The notes under the pieces: generated by a model
Databases searched by the model: none
Told to the model about the DNA's origin: nothing
The model's input: the letters and a program-made list of their open reading frames with translations, nothing else
Position numbers and translations under genes: made by a program
Assembly (NCBI GenBank): GCA_037176725.1
Contig: JAZBRS010000044.1
Location: 9,936,001 to 10,000,000, forward strand
Length of the DNA stretch: 64,000 nucleotides
Origin: Posidonia oceanica
Taxonomy: Eukaryota > Streptophyta > Magnoliopsida > Alismatales > Posidoniaceae
Direction of reading: 5' to 3'
In this document: one piece after another, positions 23,880 to 35,200 of the stretch
Numbering within the stretch: the first letter of the stretch is position 1
Layout of the letters: every line of letters begins with the position of its first letter

Positions 23880-24350
23880 AATTGCGAGGAAGAGTATGGT
23901 GGGAAGTAAGTGAGGGTGAGTGGGAAGTAAGTGAGGGTGAGTGGGAAGTAAGTGGTGGTGGGGGAGGGGGAAGAAGAAGGAGCTGAGGGAGGTGGAGTTG
24001 GGCGGGAGAGGAAGAAGAAGGAAGGAAGAGCTAGGCCGGGAAGGAAGAAATAAAAAAGAGGAAAAAAGAAGGAGGAGGAAAGGGGTGATGGGCCGGGAGA
24101 AGGAAGAAAAATAAAAAAGAAAAAAGGAGGAGAGGAAGTGATGGGCCGGGCCTAGTGAATAAGGAAGAAAAAAAATAAGGAAGAAGGAAAGAAAGAAGGA
24201 AAGAAAGATAGAACGAAAGGAAGAAGAGGAGAAAGAAAGGGGGGAGGTCAGTGGGCTAGGCTGTGAGGAAATGAGAGAAAAAAGGGAAGAAAAGTAGAAG
24301 GAAAAGCGGAAGAAAAAGAAAGGGAAAGAAAGAAGAAGAAAAGTGTTAGT
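23880..24350 (-). repeat. GA-rich low-complexity stretch (3' LTR of D)
   Basis: Mostly GGAAGAAAGAAA-type purine sequence on the plus strand. It includes a 21-bp repeat GGGAAGTAAGTGAGGGTGA, three copies here and two in the partner LTR. The equivalent stretch is 35590-36030. Confidence 0.75.
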
Positions 24351-24444
24351 GACCTAGGGTTTTCTAGGTTTTAAGGTTTGTTTTGAAGCCACCAAAGAGA
24401 GAGAGATCCAATAGCACAAAAATTGAAAAAATGGGGTGTCAACA

Positions 24445-24590
24445 GATGCCCCTCCCTGAGTGAGGTCTAGGAGACCGAGGTCGCTGCTTAGGGTTGACAA
24501 GACACCCCATCTGACAATAACGAGAGCCAGATGTTACTATTGGCGTGAGTCACTTATTCAGCGGATGCACCGAAAATCATAACTCGATGC
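24445..24590 (-). other. Polypurine tract and conserved 3' block (element D)
   Basis: On the minus strand a CAGGGAGGGGCATC purine run ends at the LTR start. Plus-strand GTGAGTCACTTATTCAGCGG (24545-24564) is the reverse of the block in A and B. Confidence 0.75.
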
Positions 24591-25380
24591 TGTAATGTAG
24601 ATGCAGATGCAAATGCAATGCTTACGCTAATGTGATGCTTACACTAACGCTCAATGCATTGTACTCCACTGGGGGGAAAGTGGGTGTTGCATGCACGTGG
24701 TGTGATGGAAAAATGCAATGCAAAGGTGCCGCTGGGCATTGCAAACGAAAGCCAGACGAACACGTGGGGGTGCCATTCGCTGGGAACTCCCGAGGCGAAG
24801 GCGATGCAAGTGTAGTAAGATGTTGTGGGTGTGCATGTGGTGGCCGGCACGTAATGCCAAGGAAGTGATCCTGGGCTGTGCACTACTGCAAGCATCATAC
24901 TGAGCAGGCTGGCTGTAAGGAAGCCATGGGTGCTGAGGATGTCACTTTAAGTAATGCGCGAACCAAGGGTTCGATTCCTGGGTATGCCAAGTCCGGGAAA
25001 GCGAAATGTGGAAATTGGTGTGATGACTACTGGGAGTAGCAGCGCAATAAGAATGCGATGTATGAGATGTTATGCAGTGAAATGCAATGTATACACAATG
25101 TGACATTGGGCACGCGAAACCGAGGAAACGATCCTGAGTCCCGCACTACTGCGAGCATCATCCAAAGAAGGTAGGCTGTAGAAAGCTCTGCATTGCTGAG
25201 GATGCTACCTTAGGCAATACGCGAACAGGGGTTCGGATCCTAAGCTCACGATGTCCGTGTGATGTTGAGATGCAGTTCTAGGACTGACTCTACTGAGGGC
25301 ACAAAGAAGGTACATGATGACATAAAATGATATGCTATGACATGCAACAGAATGCAGTTACGCTACGACGAAATGGTGAT
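24591..25380 (-). repeat. Degenerate direct repeats, non-coding (element D)
   Basis: Two imperfect copies of a roughly 110-bp unit lie near 24880-24990 and 25140-25255 (shared CACTACTGC, GAGCATCAT, GCTGAGGATG and GGGTTCG motifs), amid GATGCAAATGCAATG-type sequence. No gene. Confidence 0.55.
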
Positions 25381-25383
25381 AAG

Positions 25384-25612
25384 TTAACGAACCTATCGCC
25401 GGATAGTTGGGGAGTATCGGCCCACGAGGAGTTAACGGACTCATCGCCGGATAGTTGGAGAGTATCGGCTCATGAGGAGTTCACGGACTCATCATCGGAT
25501 AGTTGGGGAGTATTGGCCCACGAGGAGTTAACGGACTCATCACCGGATAGTTGGGGAGTATCGGCCCGATGAGGAGTTAACGGACCCATCACCGGATAGT
25601 TAGGGCTATCAG
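25384..25612 (-). repeat. 48-bp tandem array, about five units (element D)
   Basis: Units contain GGAGTTAACGGACTCATC and CCGGATAGTTGGGGAGTATC. The last unit ends in a clean GATAG-TTAGGG-CTATC stem-loop (25595-25610). Confidence 0.8.
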
Positions 25613-26108
25613 CCCGGATGAAGGTGGAAAGGGGCAGGGATACCGAACCAGAAGGTGCGGCAAAGGTCCGTAGATGCTCCCGCGACAGTTGAGGATGTCA
25701 GTCCAACGAGGGTGAGACGATACCAAGGGGCTGCCAGACACCTGGTATCGAAGGCAGTGACAGGCCAGTGGGTCTGTCAGGCAAGAGGGGTGATCACAAG
25801 TGGGATAACTTGTAACCACACATGCAAAGGGAATACCATACCCGAAGGTGTGGCAGAGGTCCATAGACGCTCCCTTAACAGTTAGGAATGTCAGCCCGAT
25901 GCAGATGGAAATGTTATACCAGAGGGTGGCCAAATAAAGATGCCCCTGGTATCGATGGAGATACCAGGCGACAGCCGAAGCACCCTTGGCATCGAAATGC
26001 AAAGTGAAGACAAAACCAACGAGTTTGCCAACCGAGTAGTTAGGGGTACCAGCCCGGTGAGGAGTTAACGGACTCATCGTCGAATAGTTAGGGCTATCTG
26101 CCCGGGGT
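25613..26108 (-). repeat. Paired GATACC / GGTATC motifs and conserved stem-loop block (element D)
   Basis: Holds GATACCAAGGGG, CCTGGTATCG, GCCCCTGGTATCG and GAGATACCAGGC. On the minus strand the part from 26060 down to 25930 matches the block at 6428-6590 in A and 61341-61470 in E. No gene. Confidence 0.65.
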
Positions 26109-26109
26109 G

Positions 26110-26740
26110 ACATTTTAACGAGCGTCGACCAAGTAGTTAGGGCTGCCAGCCCGGATAAACATGAAGAGGTTAGACAGAATGACGGGTGTCAACCATAGCA
26201 GTTAGGGCTGCCAGCTTGGATAGATGTGAGGGTGCCAGACAGAATAATGGGTGTCAATCGAGCAGTTAGGTCTGCCAGCCCGGAGAGACGTGAAGAGGTA
26301 GACAGAATAACTGGTGTCAACTGAGCAGTTAGGGCTGCCAGCCCAGATAGATGTGAAGAGGTAGACAGAATGACGGGTGTCAACTGAGCAGTTAGGGCTG
26401 CCAGCCTGGATAGACGTGAAGAGGTAGACAGAATGACGGGTGTCAACCGAGCAGTTAGGGCGTCCAGCCTGGATAGACGTGAAGAGGTAGACAGAATGAC
26501 GGGTGTCAACCGAGCAGTTAGGGTTGCCAGCCTGGATAGACGTGAAGAGGTGGACAGAATGATGGGTGTCAACTGAGCAGTTAGGGCTTCCAGTCTGGAT
26601 AGACGTGAAGAGGTAGACAGAATGATGGGTGTCAACCAAGCAGTTAGGGCTGCCAGCCTGGATAGATGTGAAGAGGTAGACAGAATGACGAGTGTCAATC
26701 GAGTAGTTAGGGCTTTCAGCTTGGTGCAATGAGATGGTTG
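26110..26740 (-). repeat. 63-bp tandem array with GCAG-TTAGGG-CTGC stem-loops (element D)
   Basis: About ten units of 63 bp containing GGGTGTCAACCGAGCAGTTAG, split here as GGGTGTCAACCGAG and CAGTTAGGGCTGCC, then GATAGACGTGAAGAGG. The long open frames of this stretch (up to 219 codons on the minus strand) are products of the repeat and not genes. Confidence 0.85.
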
Positions 26741-26989
26741 TAAGGGCTCACTGTGCGATGTGCAATGCTGGTGGGGAATGCAATGGATAAGTGCGATGCA
26801 AATGCAAAGAAAGCACGAGGGATACAAGACGGAAAATGGGGTACCCATCGTGGTGGGTGTGCAATGGTCTCAGAGTGGGCATGCGTCGTAGCATCGTGGG
26901 GTGACAAATGAGGGACATGCCGGTCATCACAGACCTCCCAACGCGGTGGAGGACCAAAACATGAAAAGCACAGAGCCTCTGAGTGAGGT
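26741..26989 (-). other. Short linker, no gene seen (element D)
   Basis: Contains GCAATG/GATGCAAATG-type sequence and a decayed GAGTGAGGTCAAG remnant. Nothing recognisable. Confidence 0.35.
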
Positions 26990-28090
26990 CAAGCAAAAGG
27001 TGCTCGTCCTTGACTCTGGTTTTCGAAAACAGGGAGAAGTGAAAGTAGATTATTATGCATGCATGCTTTTTGGGGCTTAGGATTCAAAGCAGCTGATGCC
27101 GAGAGGATGCTTCTGCATTTTCTGACTCAGGGAATTCTCAATCCTCACACAACGCCATGCCAAGTTGTGGTCGGTGGCTCTCATTCTCACTCTTGGCTCG
27201 GGATGAGTATAGCCTTTGGCTGCATGTTGGTAGCAAAGGCATTGGATGTAGCTTTGTAGTCTCCATCTTAACTTCTCGGGGACCGACTACCGCTTTTAAT
27301 GCTCTTGGATTGATTTTTCTTTTCCCCTCATGAGTGACTGGAGTTGCATCTAGCCTGCCAGGGATGTAGAGTTGTTGTCTGCACAAAAAGGTTGGAGCGT
27401 GCTACTGCTCTCGGAGGGTGGGGCCAGGTCCTCCTGATAAGGCTTCCCGTTCAGTTGGCAATGCGGTGCTTGCAGTTGAAAGTTGAGGGGGCTTCGATGC
27501 TTGTTCGAGTCACTCCTCTCATGGGCGCCTTCTTTCTTCAACTTCTTTCTTCATTTTTCTTTAATGCCCAGCATGCATAGCTTGTTATCACTTTTTTTCT
27601 CACATGATCTCTATTCTTTTGGGATATGCATGTCTTCACCCTCTTAGGGTAGCGGTCCCGGGTGAGGCGTTAAGAGTTCGACTGGTCGACATACACCTTC
27701 AGCCTCTACAATGTGTACAGGCAGCCTCTGGCTATGCTCTGCTCTGCTTTGGTCCTCTCCATGTCTGGTGGACTCTCTTGATAAGGTGGATCTCGCTTCT
27801 GGGAGTTTTGAACTCAGCGAGATGTTTTGTTCTTCTCTCAATCTCACACTGTGGCCACATGCAAAGAGATGGTGCTGCTCGGATGAGTTTTGCCTGAGAT
27901 TGTCGATGCTTGACATCCTCTCGACGCTACTTGTTGTCCAAAGCCAATTTCTGGATTATGCAAATGTTTATGTGTTTTGTAGATTTTACACATGTTTTGG
28001 CTTTGTGGATTTTGTAATTTTTATGGTTTTTTTTTGCTTTCTTAGGAAAAACATAAAATCAAAACCAGCGGAAAGGGAAAGCATGAAATG
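26990..28090. other. Unique 1.1-kb stretch of unknown origin inside element D
   Basis: Unlike its neighbours it holds no hairpin units or tandem repeats, and I find no match to it in the other elements of the window. Open frames of 60-126 codons exist on both strands (for example 27711-28091 plus, 27644-27916 minus), but none resembles a family I know. It lies between two hairpin arrays, so it could be captured host DNA, a decayed insertion, or a non-coding part special to this element. Confidence 0.4.
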
Positions 28091-28139
28091 ATATGTACAT
28101 GTTGGAGATGGATATATGCAAGCAAGAAGTGATAGATAT

Positions 28140-28420
28140 GTGTAAGGTGATAGGTTGATGGACCTATCGCCAGATAGTTAGGGCTATCAGCCTAGTGTGC
28201 AAAAGGGGTAGACGACGTGATGGGCGTCAACTGGGCAGTTAGGGCTGCCAGCCCGGTGTGACATTTTAACGGGTGTCAACTGAGCAGTTAGGGCTGCCAA
28301 CCTGATGTATGGAGGATGGAATGTACATGCAAGAAGGGATATGTACATGTGAGGCGACATGTATGTGCAGGATGATAGGTTGACGGACCTACTGTCGGGT
28401 AGTTAGGGCTACCAGCCCGG
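28140..28420 (-). repeat. Cluster of CCCTAA-loop stem-loops with three different stems (element D)
   Basis: GATAG-TTAGGG-CTATC (28173-28188), GGCAG-TTAGGG-CTGCC (28234-28249) and GGTAG-TTAGGG-CTACC (28398-28413), plus-strand view, together with GATAGG...CCTATC at about 28150. The loop is the same in all three, and both arms of each stem change together. Confidence 0.8.
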
Positions 28421-28605
28421 TGTGTGAAAAAGGGAAATGCATGTTTTTTAATTTTTTCAAGTGTTTTGTATTTTTTATGGGTTTTCTGACAAACGAGAAA
28501 ACGCAAAACAAAACGACAAAATGAAAAGACAAAACAAGAAATAAAAGAGGGAGTAAGAGAGACGTACTTGTCAGCAACCTCGGGAGAGAGGTGCTAGGTC
28601 CGCTC

Positions 28606-31168
28606 CTATGCTGTTGGCGTTGTCGGCGAAGTCTGTGTCAGCAGTGCGGGGAGCACTGAGGTTGCTGGAGGTGCTGATGGCAGTGCGGGGAGCACTGGAG
28701 CTGCTGATGGCAGTGCGGGGAGCACTGAAGCTGCCAAGGTTGGAACAGATACAAACCTGGATGGTGCCGCGATCAAGTTTGTTGTCGACGTTGCCGTTGC
28801 GTTTCCGAGTATCCCCCGGGCAAACCTGGAAAGGTAGGAAGAGGAGATTGCGCCGATGGGATCGAAAGGATCCACCGGGGAGGAGCTAAACTCAAAAAAG
28901 ACAGGAGTGAGGGAGAAGACTCTCGAGATTCTGACGTCTTCAAAGCTTGCAAGCTTGGAAGAGGGAGGGTCGGCTACACTAAAGTGTGTGAGTGCTGGTG
29001 CAAATATGTATGTAGGTGTTGCCTACTGCGCGTCAACGCTGATGATCTTTTGATTGATCAGGCGCTGAACGACATCTCGTAAAGTGACGCAGTCATCCGT
29101 CGAGTGCCCCATGCCTCAATGGAAACTGCAAAACTGATCCGTGTTATGCCACTGCGGAGGGAGGTTCGGTGATGGACGGACAGCCGGGAGTCTCAGATGT
29201 GACTCAACTTGAGGGAAGATGACGCTCAGTGGTTCGAGTAGAGGGGTGTAATCACACTCGGGCCGACGAGGTCGTTTCTACCCTGGTCGGAGTCCTTGCC
29301 GAGCAGGTGCGATGTGATGCACGGGCTTGACGGTGGCAGTGTGTGCAAAACTATGTGCGTACTCTAGTGGAAAAGAGTCTGGCTGACTCGCTGCAATGGT
29401 AGGCTCTACAAGAGGTTCAACGTACGACACAACATGCTGTTTAGAGTAGTCGGGTGCGGAGTCTCTGTTGCGGGTGCCACCGTGGCGATTGTTGTTGAAG
29501 TCGCAGTGAGCTTTCCACGCAGGCGCCAGCTCTAATCAGCAATGCAAGACTAGTGATTGGTTGAATGCTAAGTAGTTCCCCAGTTGCTGGTTGCGCCCCC
29601 ATGACAATCATGTTGATAGATTCCTCGACAGAGGGTCTATCTTTGATCTGGGCGGCTATGGAACACCAGCGACTAACATACTCCCCGATTGGCTCTTGAG
29701 GCCTCTGCCAGATGGCGACAAGATCCTCTCGCTTGGGGATCAAGTCAAGGTTGAAAGAATACTACCCAAGGAAAGCTTGGGAAAGATCAGTCCAAGTCTG
29801 AACTGTGGCCATGTCAAGAGAAGTGAACCACTTGAGCGCGGGGCCAGTTAGACTCTTCTAGAACAGAGGAATCAGGAGCCTGTCGTCAGTCTGGAACTGA
29901 GGAAGGTCTCCGTAGTATGCCTTTAGATGCGAAATGGGGCAGCCTCTACTGTTGTATTTTTCAAATTCCGAGATGCAGAAGTTTGCAGGGAGTATCGCCT
30001 TTGGAAAGTAGCAGAGGTCTCGGGATTGGTAGGACTGACGGTCCATGCCTTGCACTTGATGAAGTGCTTCTTCTAGAACACCGATCCTGGAGTGGAGGGT
30101 GCCAGAAGTCGCTGCTGTCGAGACTGGTGCAGCTAAAGCAGGTGCCGCGTATGCTGTATGGGTCACGCGAAAGCGCTCCTCCGGATCCACCATCACGCTA
30201 CCTAGTGTCGAGGCGTGAGGGCCAGCATACCCGTGCGATTGTGAAAAGTGTTGTGAGATGCATGCGGGAGTCTGAACCTGATGCGAAGGAGATGGATAGA
30301 TAGTATGCTGTGCAGTGTAAGGTGCAGTGTGGGGAAGCAGCAGTTGTGGCACCAGCACGGTGCCGGGCAACGGGCTCTAAGGGTGCTGTGCTCTTGCCAA
30401 TCCAAGAGACTGGCCACTAAGTGATGGAGTAGCATGCAGTGAATAGTATTGTGAAGACATAGGAGGTAGATAAGGTGCCCGTATTGCCGAAGCTGTGAGG
30501 AGCTGGGGCAATGACAAGGGCAGAAGTGCAGTGTGGTGAGCCTGCAGAGCTATGATGGGCTGCACCAAAACCTCAGGGGTCGGACAGGAAGAGTGGGCCG
30601 TAGTGGGGTTGAGTGCAAAAGCCATGCTTCGCAGCCTCTCAACCTTAGCCAACAAATGTTGTGCTTGCGAGGCAGAGGACTCATCGACCGACGGGTTGGG
30701 ACGTAAAGGAGTGTCTGCAAAAGGGGGCACGGGAACCAAGGAAGAAATAGGAGTAGATCCTACACAAAAGGCAGCTGTAGAAGGCTGAATTCTTGAGATG
30801 GGAAGGCCCTAGGATGGAGCAGAAGGCGACGCTCCTAGAGCCCGAGTGGCGGTCACCACAGTTAACTCGATGACAAACTCCAGGTCATGTGGGGTCGACC
30901 CTTGTACTAGAGTGAGGAGTTGAGAAGTTTCCTGCACCAGAACAGGTGAGGAGACAGGGGACGTCAAAGCAAGGGAAGGAGAGACCGAAATTGGCATCTC
31001 CTCAGATGCCAAAAAGGAAGAGGGCTCGTCGGTATGCTGAGCCATAACGGACAGTGAGCGAGTGTGAACAGGTCTATGGCTGAAAGCAGGGACACAAGAC
31101 CTAAGGCGAGCTATTGTCGGAGGCGATAGATAGCTCAAAGACGAAGAGGAGGGACACTCGCGATCCAT
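28606..31168 (-). pseudogene. gag: Broken gag (element D)
   Basis: Read from ATG 31168 downwards. The N-terminal part is serine- and proline-rich with a TRSLSVMAQHTDEPS motif as in C and E. The Retrotrans_gag domain lies at about 29950-29500 (MIPKREDL, EYVSRWCSIAAQIKDRPSVEES). A CX2HX4HX4C knuckle (FCSFH, GMGHSTDDC) near 29120 is kept apart from one stop inside it. At least five stops or frame changes interrupt the gene. It is the only coding remnant of element D, so any mobility would need proteins from relatives such as E. Confidence 0.85.
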
Positions 31169-32195
31169 GCTGAGGGACCCACACCTACTTGCAAAACAAC
31201 AAGCACATTAGAGTTTGTACGCAAAAAGAGTTATTAGGGGTGGCATGAATGGCACATGTGGAAAAATGACTGCCCTAATATGCGCTCTCTCACCATGCAT
31301 GTCCTAAGTAGGCTGCCTACTAGGACTCACTCATGGGTATGTGATTTATTGACTCTAGGTCAGAAAGTAAGGTCACCGCTCTAAATCCTGGCCAAAGCTC
31401 AGGCAGCGAACGGGTGGTGCTTTAGGAGCCTCAGCCCTGCCAAAGCATGGGTTGTACCCTCTACTAACACCAGCACGACCCCAGACAAGGGGGGACAGAC
31501 TGACCGACTTGTGCCGCGCCAAAGCGTCGGAAACAAGAGACCGGAACTATCCTTCTCGGACTGATAGGTGGACTCAGAGGAGAAGATGCATGCTTTCTAG
31601 TATGATTAAACATGCAATATGCATTAGAGTGTTTTACTTGCGTTTTATTAACCAAGGGGAAAATTGCAAGTTTAGCTCTAGTTTTGCTTAAAGTTTAAAT
31701 GTTGGCTTTATTGTTGCATTTAAATTAAGCCAGAGGGGAGCAAACAGGTTTCTAATATCCTAACATGGCAAAAGCATGAAGGGGAAAGAAATGGGAAGTC
31801 ATGGCATGCAAACAATCATACAGCAAGGTAAAAGGCATGTGCATGGCATGTGCACATGTATGTGGACATGATAGTGAAAAGAAAACACTTATCATATCAA
31901 AAAGCAAGTATGCATGGCATGTGCATGTGTGGTGGCAAAGCAAGTGTGTAAAACAAAGCAAGTACCACTCAAAAGGCATGTATAAAGCATAAACAAAGCA
32001 AACAAGAATAATGTAAGCAATGAAGCACGTAAACATGCAAAAGGCAAGCAAACAAAGCATGGTAAAGGGCATAAGGCAAGCAAAAAGCAAGGCAAAGGGC
32101 ATAAGGCAAGCAAAAGCAAAGCGAAGGGCATAAGGCAAGCAAAATGCGAAATCCAAGCAAGCGAGAAAGCCAAAAACGAAAGCCAGAGTCTAAGA
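31169..32195 (-). other. Leader of element D
   Basis: Untranslated leader with the same conserved blocks as C and E (31260-31330 and 31480-31590). Beyond them lies a stretch rich in GGCATGTGCATG and GGCAAGCAAA repeats (31800-32170). No gene. Confidence 0.6.
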
Positions 32196-32212
32196 CCCCA
32201 GCGGAGTTGCCA
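32196..32212 (-). other. Primer-binding site of element D
   Basis: Minus strand TGGCAACTCCGCTGGGG, three bases inside the LTR end. It fits the 3' end of plant tRNA-Arg as I remember it (…GGAGTCG plus CCA), with one mismatch from a probable G-to-A change. Confidence 0.75.
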
Positions 32213-32215
32213 GCC

Positions 32216-35200
32216 TGTGAATGCCTGATCCCACAGATCCAGACTGGAGGGGGTTCGAAAGAGAGAGGTCTTCATGGATAGCGATGCGAAGAAGGAAAGC
32301 AAAAGATAAGACAAAATAGAGTCGCCACCTAGTCTAATCAATCGGGAGACGAGGAAAATTGAGGAAATCATAAAAAACATGTAGATGAATGCAATGTTAT
32401 GCAAAATGTATGACTCGTGCCAAGGACGAGGGCAAAATGGTCATTACGGGCCAAAGAAAGGGTAAGGACTCCTGTTACGTGAGGGGAAGTTGTTAGGCAC
32501 CCCTGACACGCCCGAGGAATTGGTCTTTCTTGGCTAATCTTGCTCGCATTTGCAGGATGTCGGCAATGCTTGCCTAACTACACGTCTTAGGGACAAGGAA
32601 TGCTGTGCCATGCTATGATTGCTAAAAGGTGTGCCTAGGTGGCTAAGTGCATGCTGTAAGTGCCATGATGCATGTGAAAAAGGTAAACGTGCAGCCTATG
32701 TGCTTAGCTACGCTGCTAGTGTTCCGAACGGGACGGACCCTGGTTCATAAGAACTCTAGACAGTAAACATCACTACCCTAACGCAAATGCAGGCAATAAA
32801 ACAAAATGCCGAGCAAAAACTACACAATGCAAGTGTGCAACAAACAAAGGGGAAGCAAAACAAGGGCGGAAAACCCAAGTAAAACCACATGATGCAAGTG
32901 TAAAACAAGCAAAGTGGAAAGAAAATAGAAGCGATAAACTAAGTAAAACCACACGATGCAAGTGTAAAACAAGCAAAAGGAAAGAAAGCAGGAGCGGAAA
33001 GCATCAAGGAAAACCACGCAATGCAAGTGTAAAACAAGCAAAGGGGAAAGAAAACAAGGGCGAAAAACCCTAATCTACATGCACGAGAAAACAGGGTGCG
33101 AAAACAAGACATGCAGTGCAAGTGACAGGCATTAAGTCATATGTAGTGATTCAGATGGACTTATCTTGAAGATCTGAGGCCTGATCTGAAATAACTTTGG
33201 TTAGAATGAAAGATCATTCAACCAAGAAGACCTGGATAGTTAGATCGTGAAGATCCAATGGTTCGATCAAAAGTTATTCAGGTTTCAAGTTAGATGGCTC
33301 AAGGGCCAAAAAAAAGTGATCTAAGTGGGGGCCTAAGTGCAAATTACTCCTATGTGTGTGCAATGCAGGGTGTCCTACATGCAATGAGGCTAAGAGGTGC
33401 TCAAACAGGTGCTAGAGTGCAATATGCAATGATATGAGGATGCTATGCATGCAAAATGCAAAGGTAGGGACCTAAGTGTAATTAAAGTAAATGCAGGGTC
33501 CTATATGCAAAAAAATAGAAAAATGAAATGCAACAGGATAAATGCATGCTAAAATGTAGATGCAGCAAGGTATGGGGCCAAGAGGGACCAAATGCAATGC
33601 TAAACAGAAGGCAGGCATGCAATAAAGCAATAAAAGGACCTACATGTAGTTTTAAAAACATGTGGGGCTTAAATGTAATGCAAAAGTAGTAGGTAAACAG
33701 ACAACAGTAGATTTTAGGACTAACATGCAATTAGACCTAACTGTTGAATTTAAAATGCAAGGCAGGGTGTAAGCATGAAGAAACTATGCATAAGGACCTA
33801 CATGCAATTTTGAAAACATGTAGGGTTAAACAGGCATGCAAACAAACAACAGTTTGAAAGCATGGACTGAAATGCAATTTGTAAAACTATTGGACATTTA
33901 AAGCAATGCAATATGATTAAAATTGCAATTTAAATGATGCATGTATGTAAAATGGACTTAAATGTAATAAACACAAGTCACAGGACTTTATTGCAATGTA
34001 ATAAAGTTTAAAATTGCATTTAAATGGCAGTTGTAAGCAAACTAGACCTAAATGCAATAATGTAAACTTGCTGGACTTTATTACAATGTAATAAGGTTTA
34101 AAAGTCTCATTTAAATCACAATTCAAAGTAAACTGGACTCAAATGTAATAATTGAAACTTGTTGGACTTTACTGCAATGTATTAAAGTTTAAAAATCACA
34201 TTTAAATCACAGTTGAAATCAAACTAGACTAAAATGTAATAATTAAAACCCAGAGGGCTTTATTACAATGCAATAAGGTTTGAAATTACATTTAAATCAC
34301 AGATAACATGTGATTGGACCTAAATGCAATTCTTAGAACATGCAGACATTTAATTCAATGCAGTATAGTTGTTAATGCAAATTAAATGACCTATCCATTG
34401 AAAAAGTATTGAAATGCAAAACTAAATAAACATGAGGACCTAATTGCAATGCAGTAAAGTAAAAAAAATAGAAATTAAATGATTTGAATTGAAACTGGAC
34501 TGAAATGTAAATATAATAACTTGCAGCATTTTAATTCAATGTATTAACGAAAACAAAAAAAAAACATTAGCTTGCTACAATGCACAGTGCCACCCGACAT
34601 CTGCCTGCCTGTGCCGGAGAAGGCGAGGCTTCTAGCGGTGATCTGGCGAAGCTAAGGTGTGCGGAGGCTCGAGGCAGAATCGCTGAGTGTTTCGATGAGT
34701 CCAGCGGTGTGCGGCGGTGGTCAGGGCATGCTGACGACGTCAATGGCCGGTTGTAGTGACGACCGGAGGTGGCATGGTCGCTGGAGGCAGCGACGGCACG
34801 AAGGAGGTGCTGAGCTGAGTCGGGGGGAGTCCGGCGGGGGTCTGGGTGCGGTCGGCTGAGCGGGGAAGGCCGGAGCGCTGCAAAGGGCATTCGCTACGAT
34901 CAGCCGGTGCTGGAGACGAAGACCAGAGTAGCGGAAGGCGGCAAGTGCACCGAAGCTCTAAAATTACTTCTAACTAGCTAGAAAGCTTAAGACGGATGCG
35001 TGGAGGCTAGGAAGAGAGACGATTACTTGCACGGGAGGCTGAGATGAGCTGCCGGTCTCCGGTGGGTGCGGCAGCACAAGCGGAGGTCGCAAAGGTGCGT
35101 GGAGGCACGGGAGACTCTCAGCGTGATCCGAAGAGGTTGCTGGTGGCGCAGGGATGCTTCATGGGCAACTAGGAGGTCGCTCAGCCGTGCGAAACTAGGA

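Larger units (their letters stand above)
20410..24444 (-). repeat. 3' LTR of element D
   Basis: On the minus strand it starts TGTTGACACCCC at 24444 and ends GGCATTCACA at 20410, 4035 bp. It holds a GA-rich start (plus-strand view), a GC-rich stretch (22870-23500), a 91-bp periodic AT-rich array, a 57-60-bp tandem array, the family core (20646-20738) and AGAGTCGCCA (20512-20521), the reverse of the primer-site-like motif. Confidence 0.9.

Noticed and set aside
24955..24990. tRNA gene, suggested by GGTTCGATTCC (B-box-like)
   Set aside because: The flanking bases do not form a T stem of five pairs, and no D or anticodon arm precedes it.
26189..26848. Minus-strand open frame of 219 codons with a repeated serine-threonine-leucine peptide
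   Set aside because: It is the translation of the 63-bp tandem array. The neighbouring frame is also open across the same units.
27711..28091. Possible small membrane protein (126 codons, hydrophobic end)
   Set aside because: No homologous frame elsewhere, no recognisable domain, and frames on the other strand are equally open. Kept only as unknown sequence.
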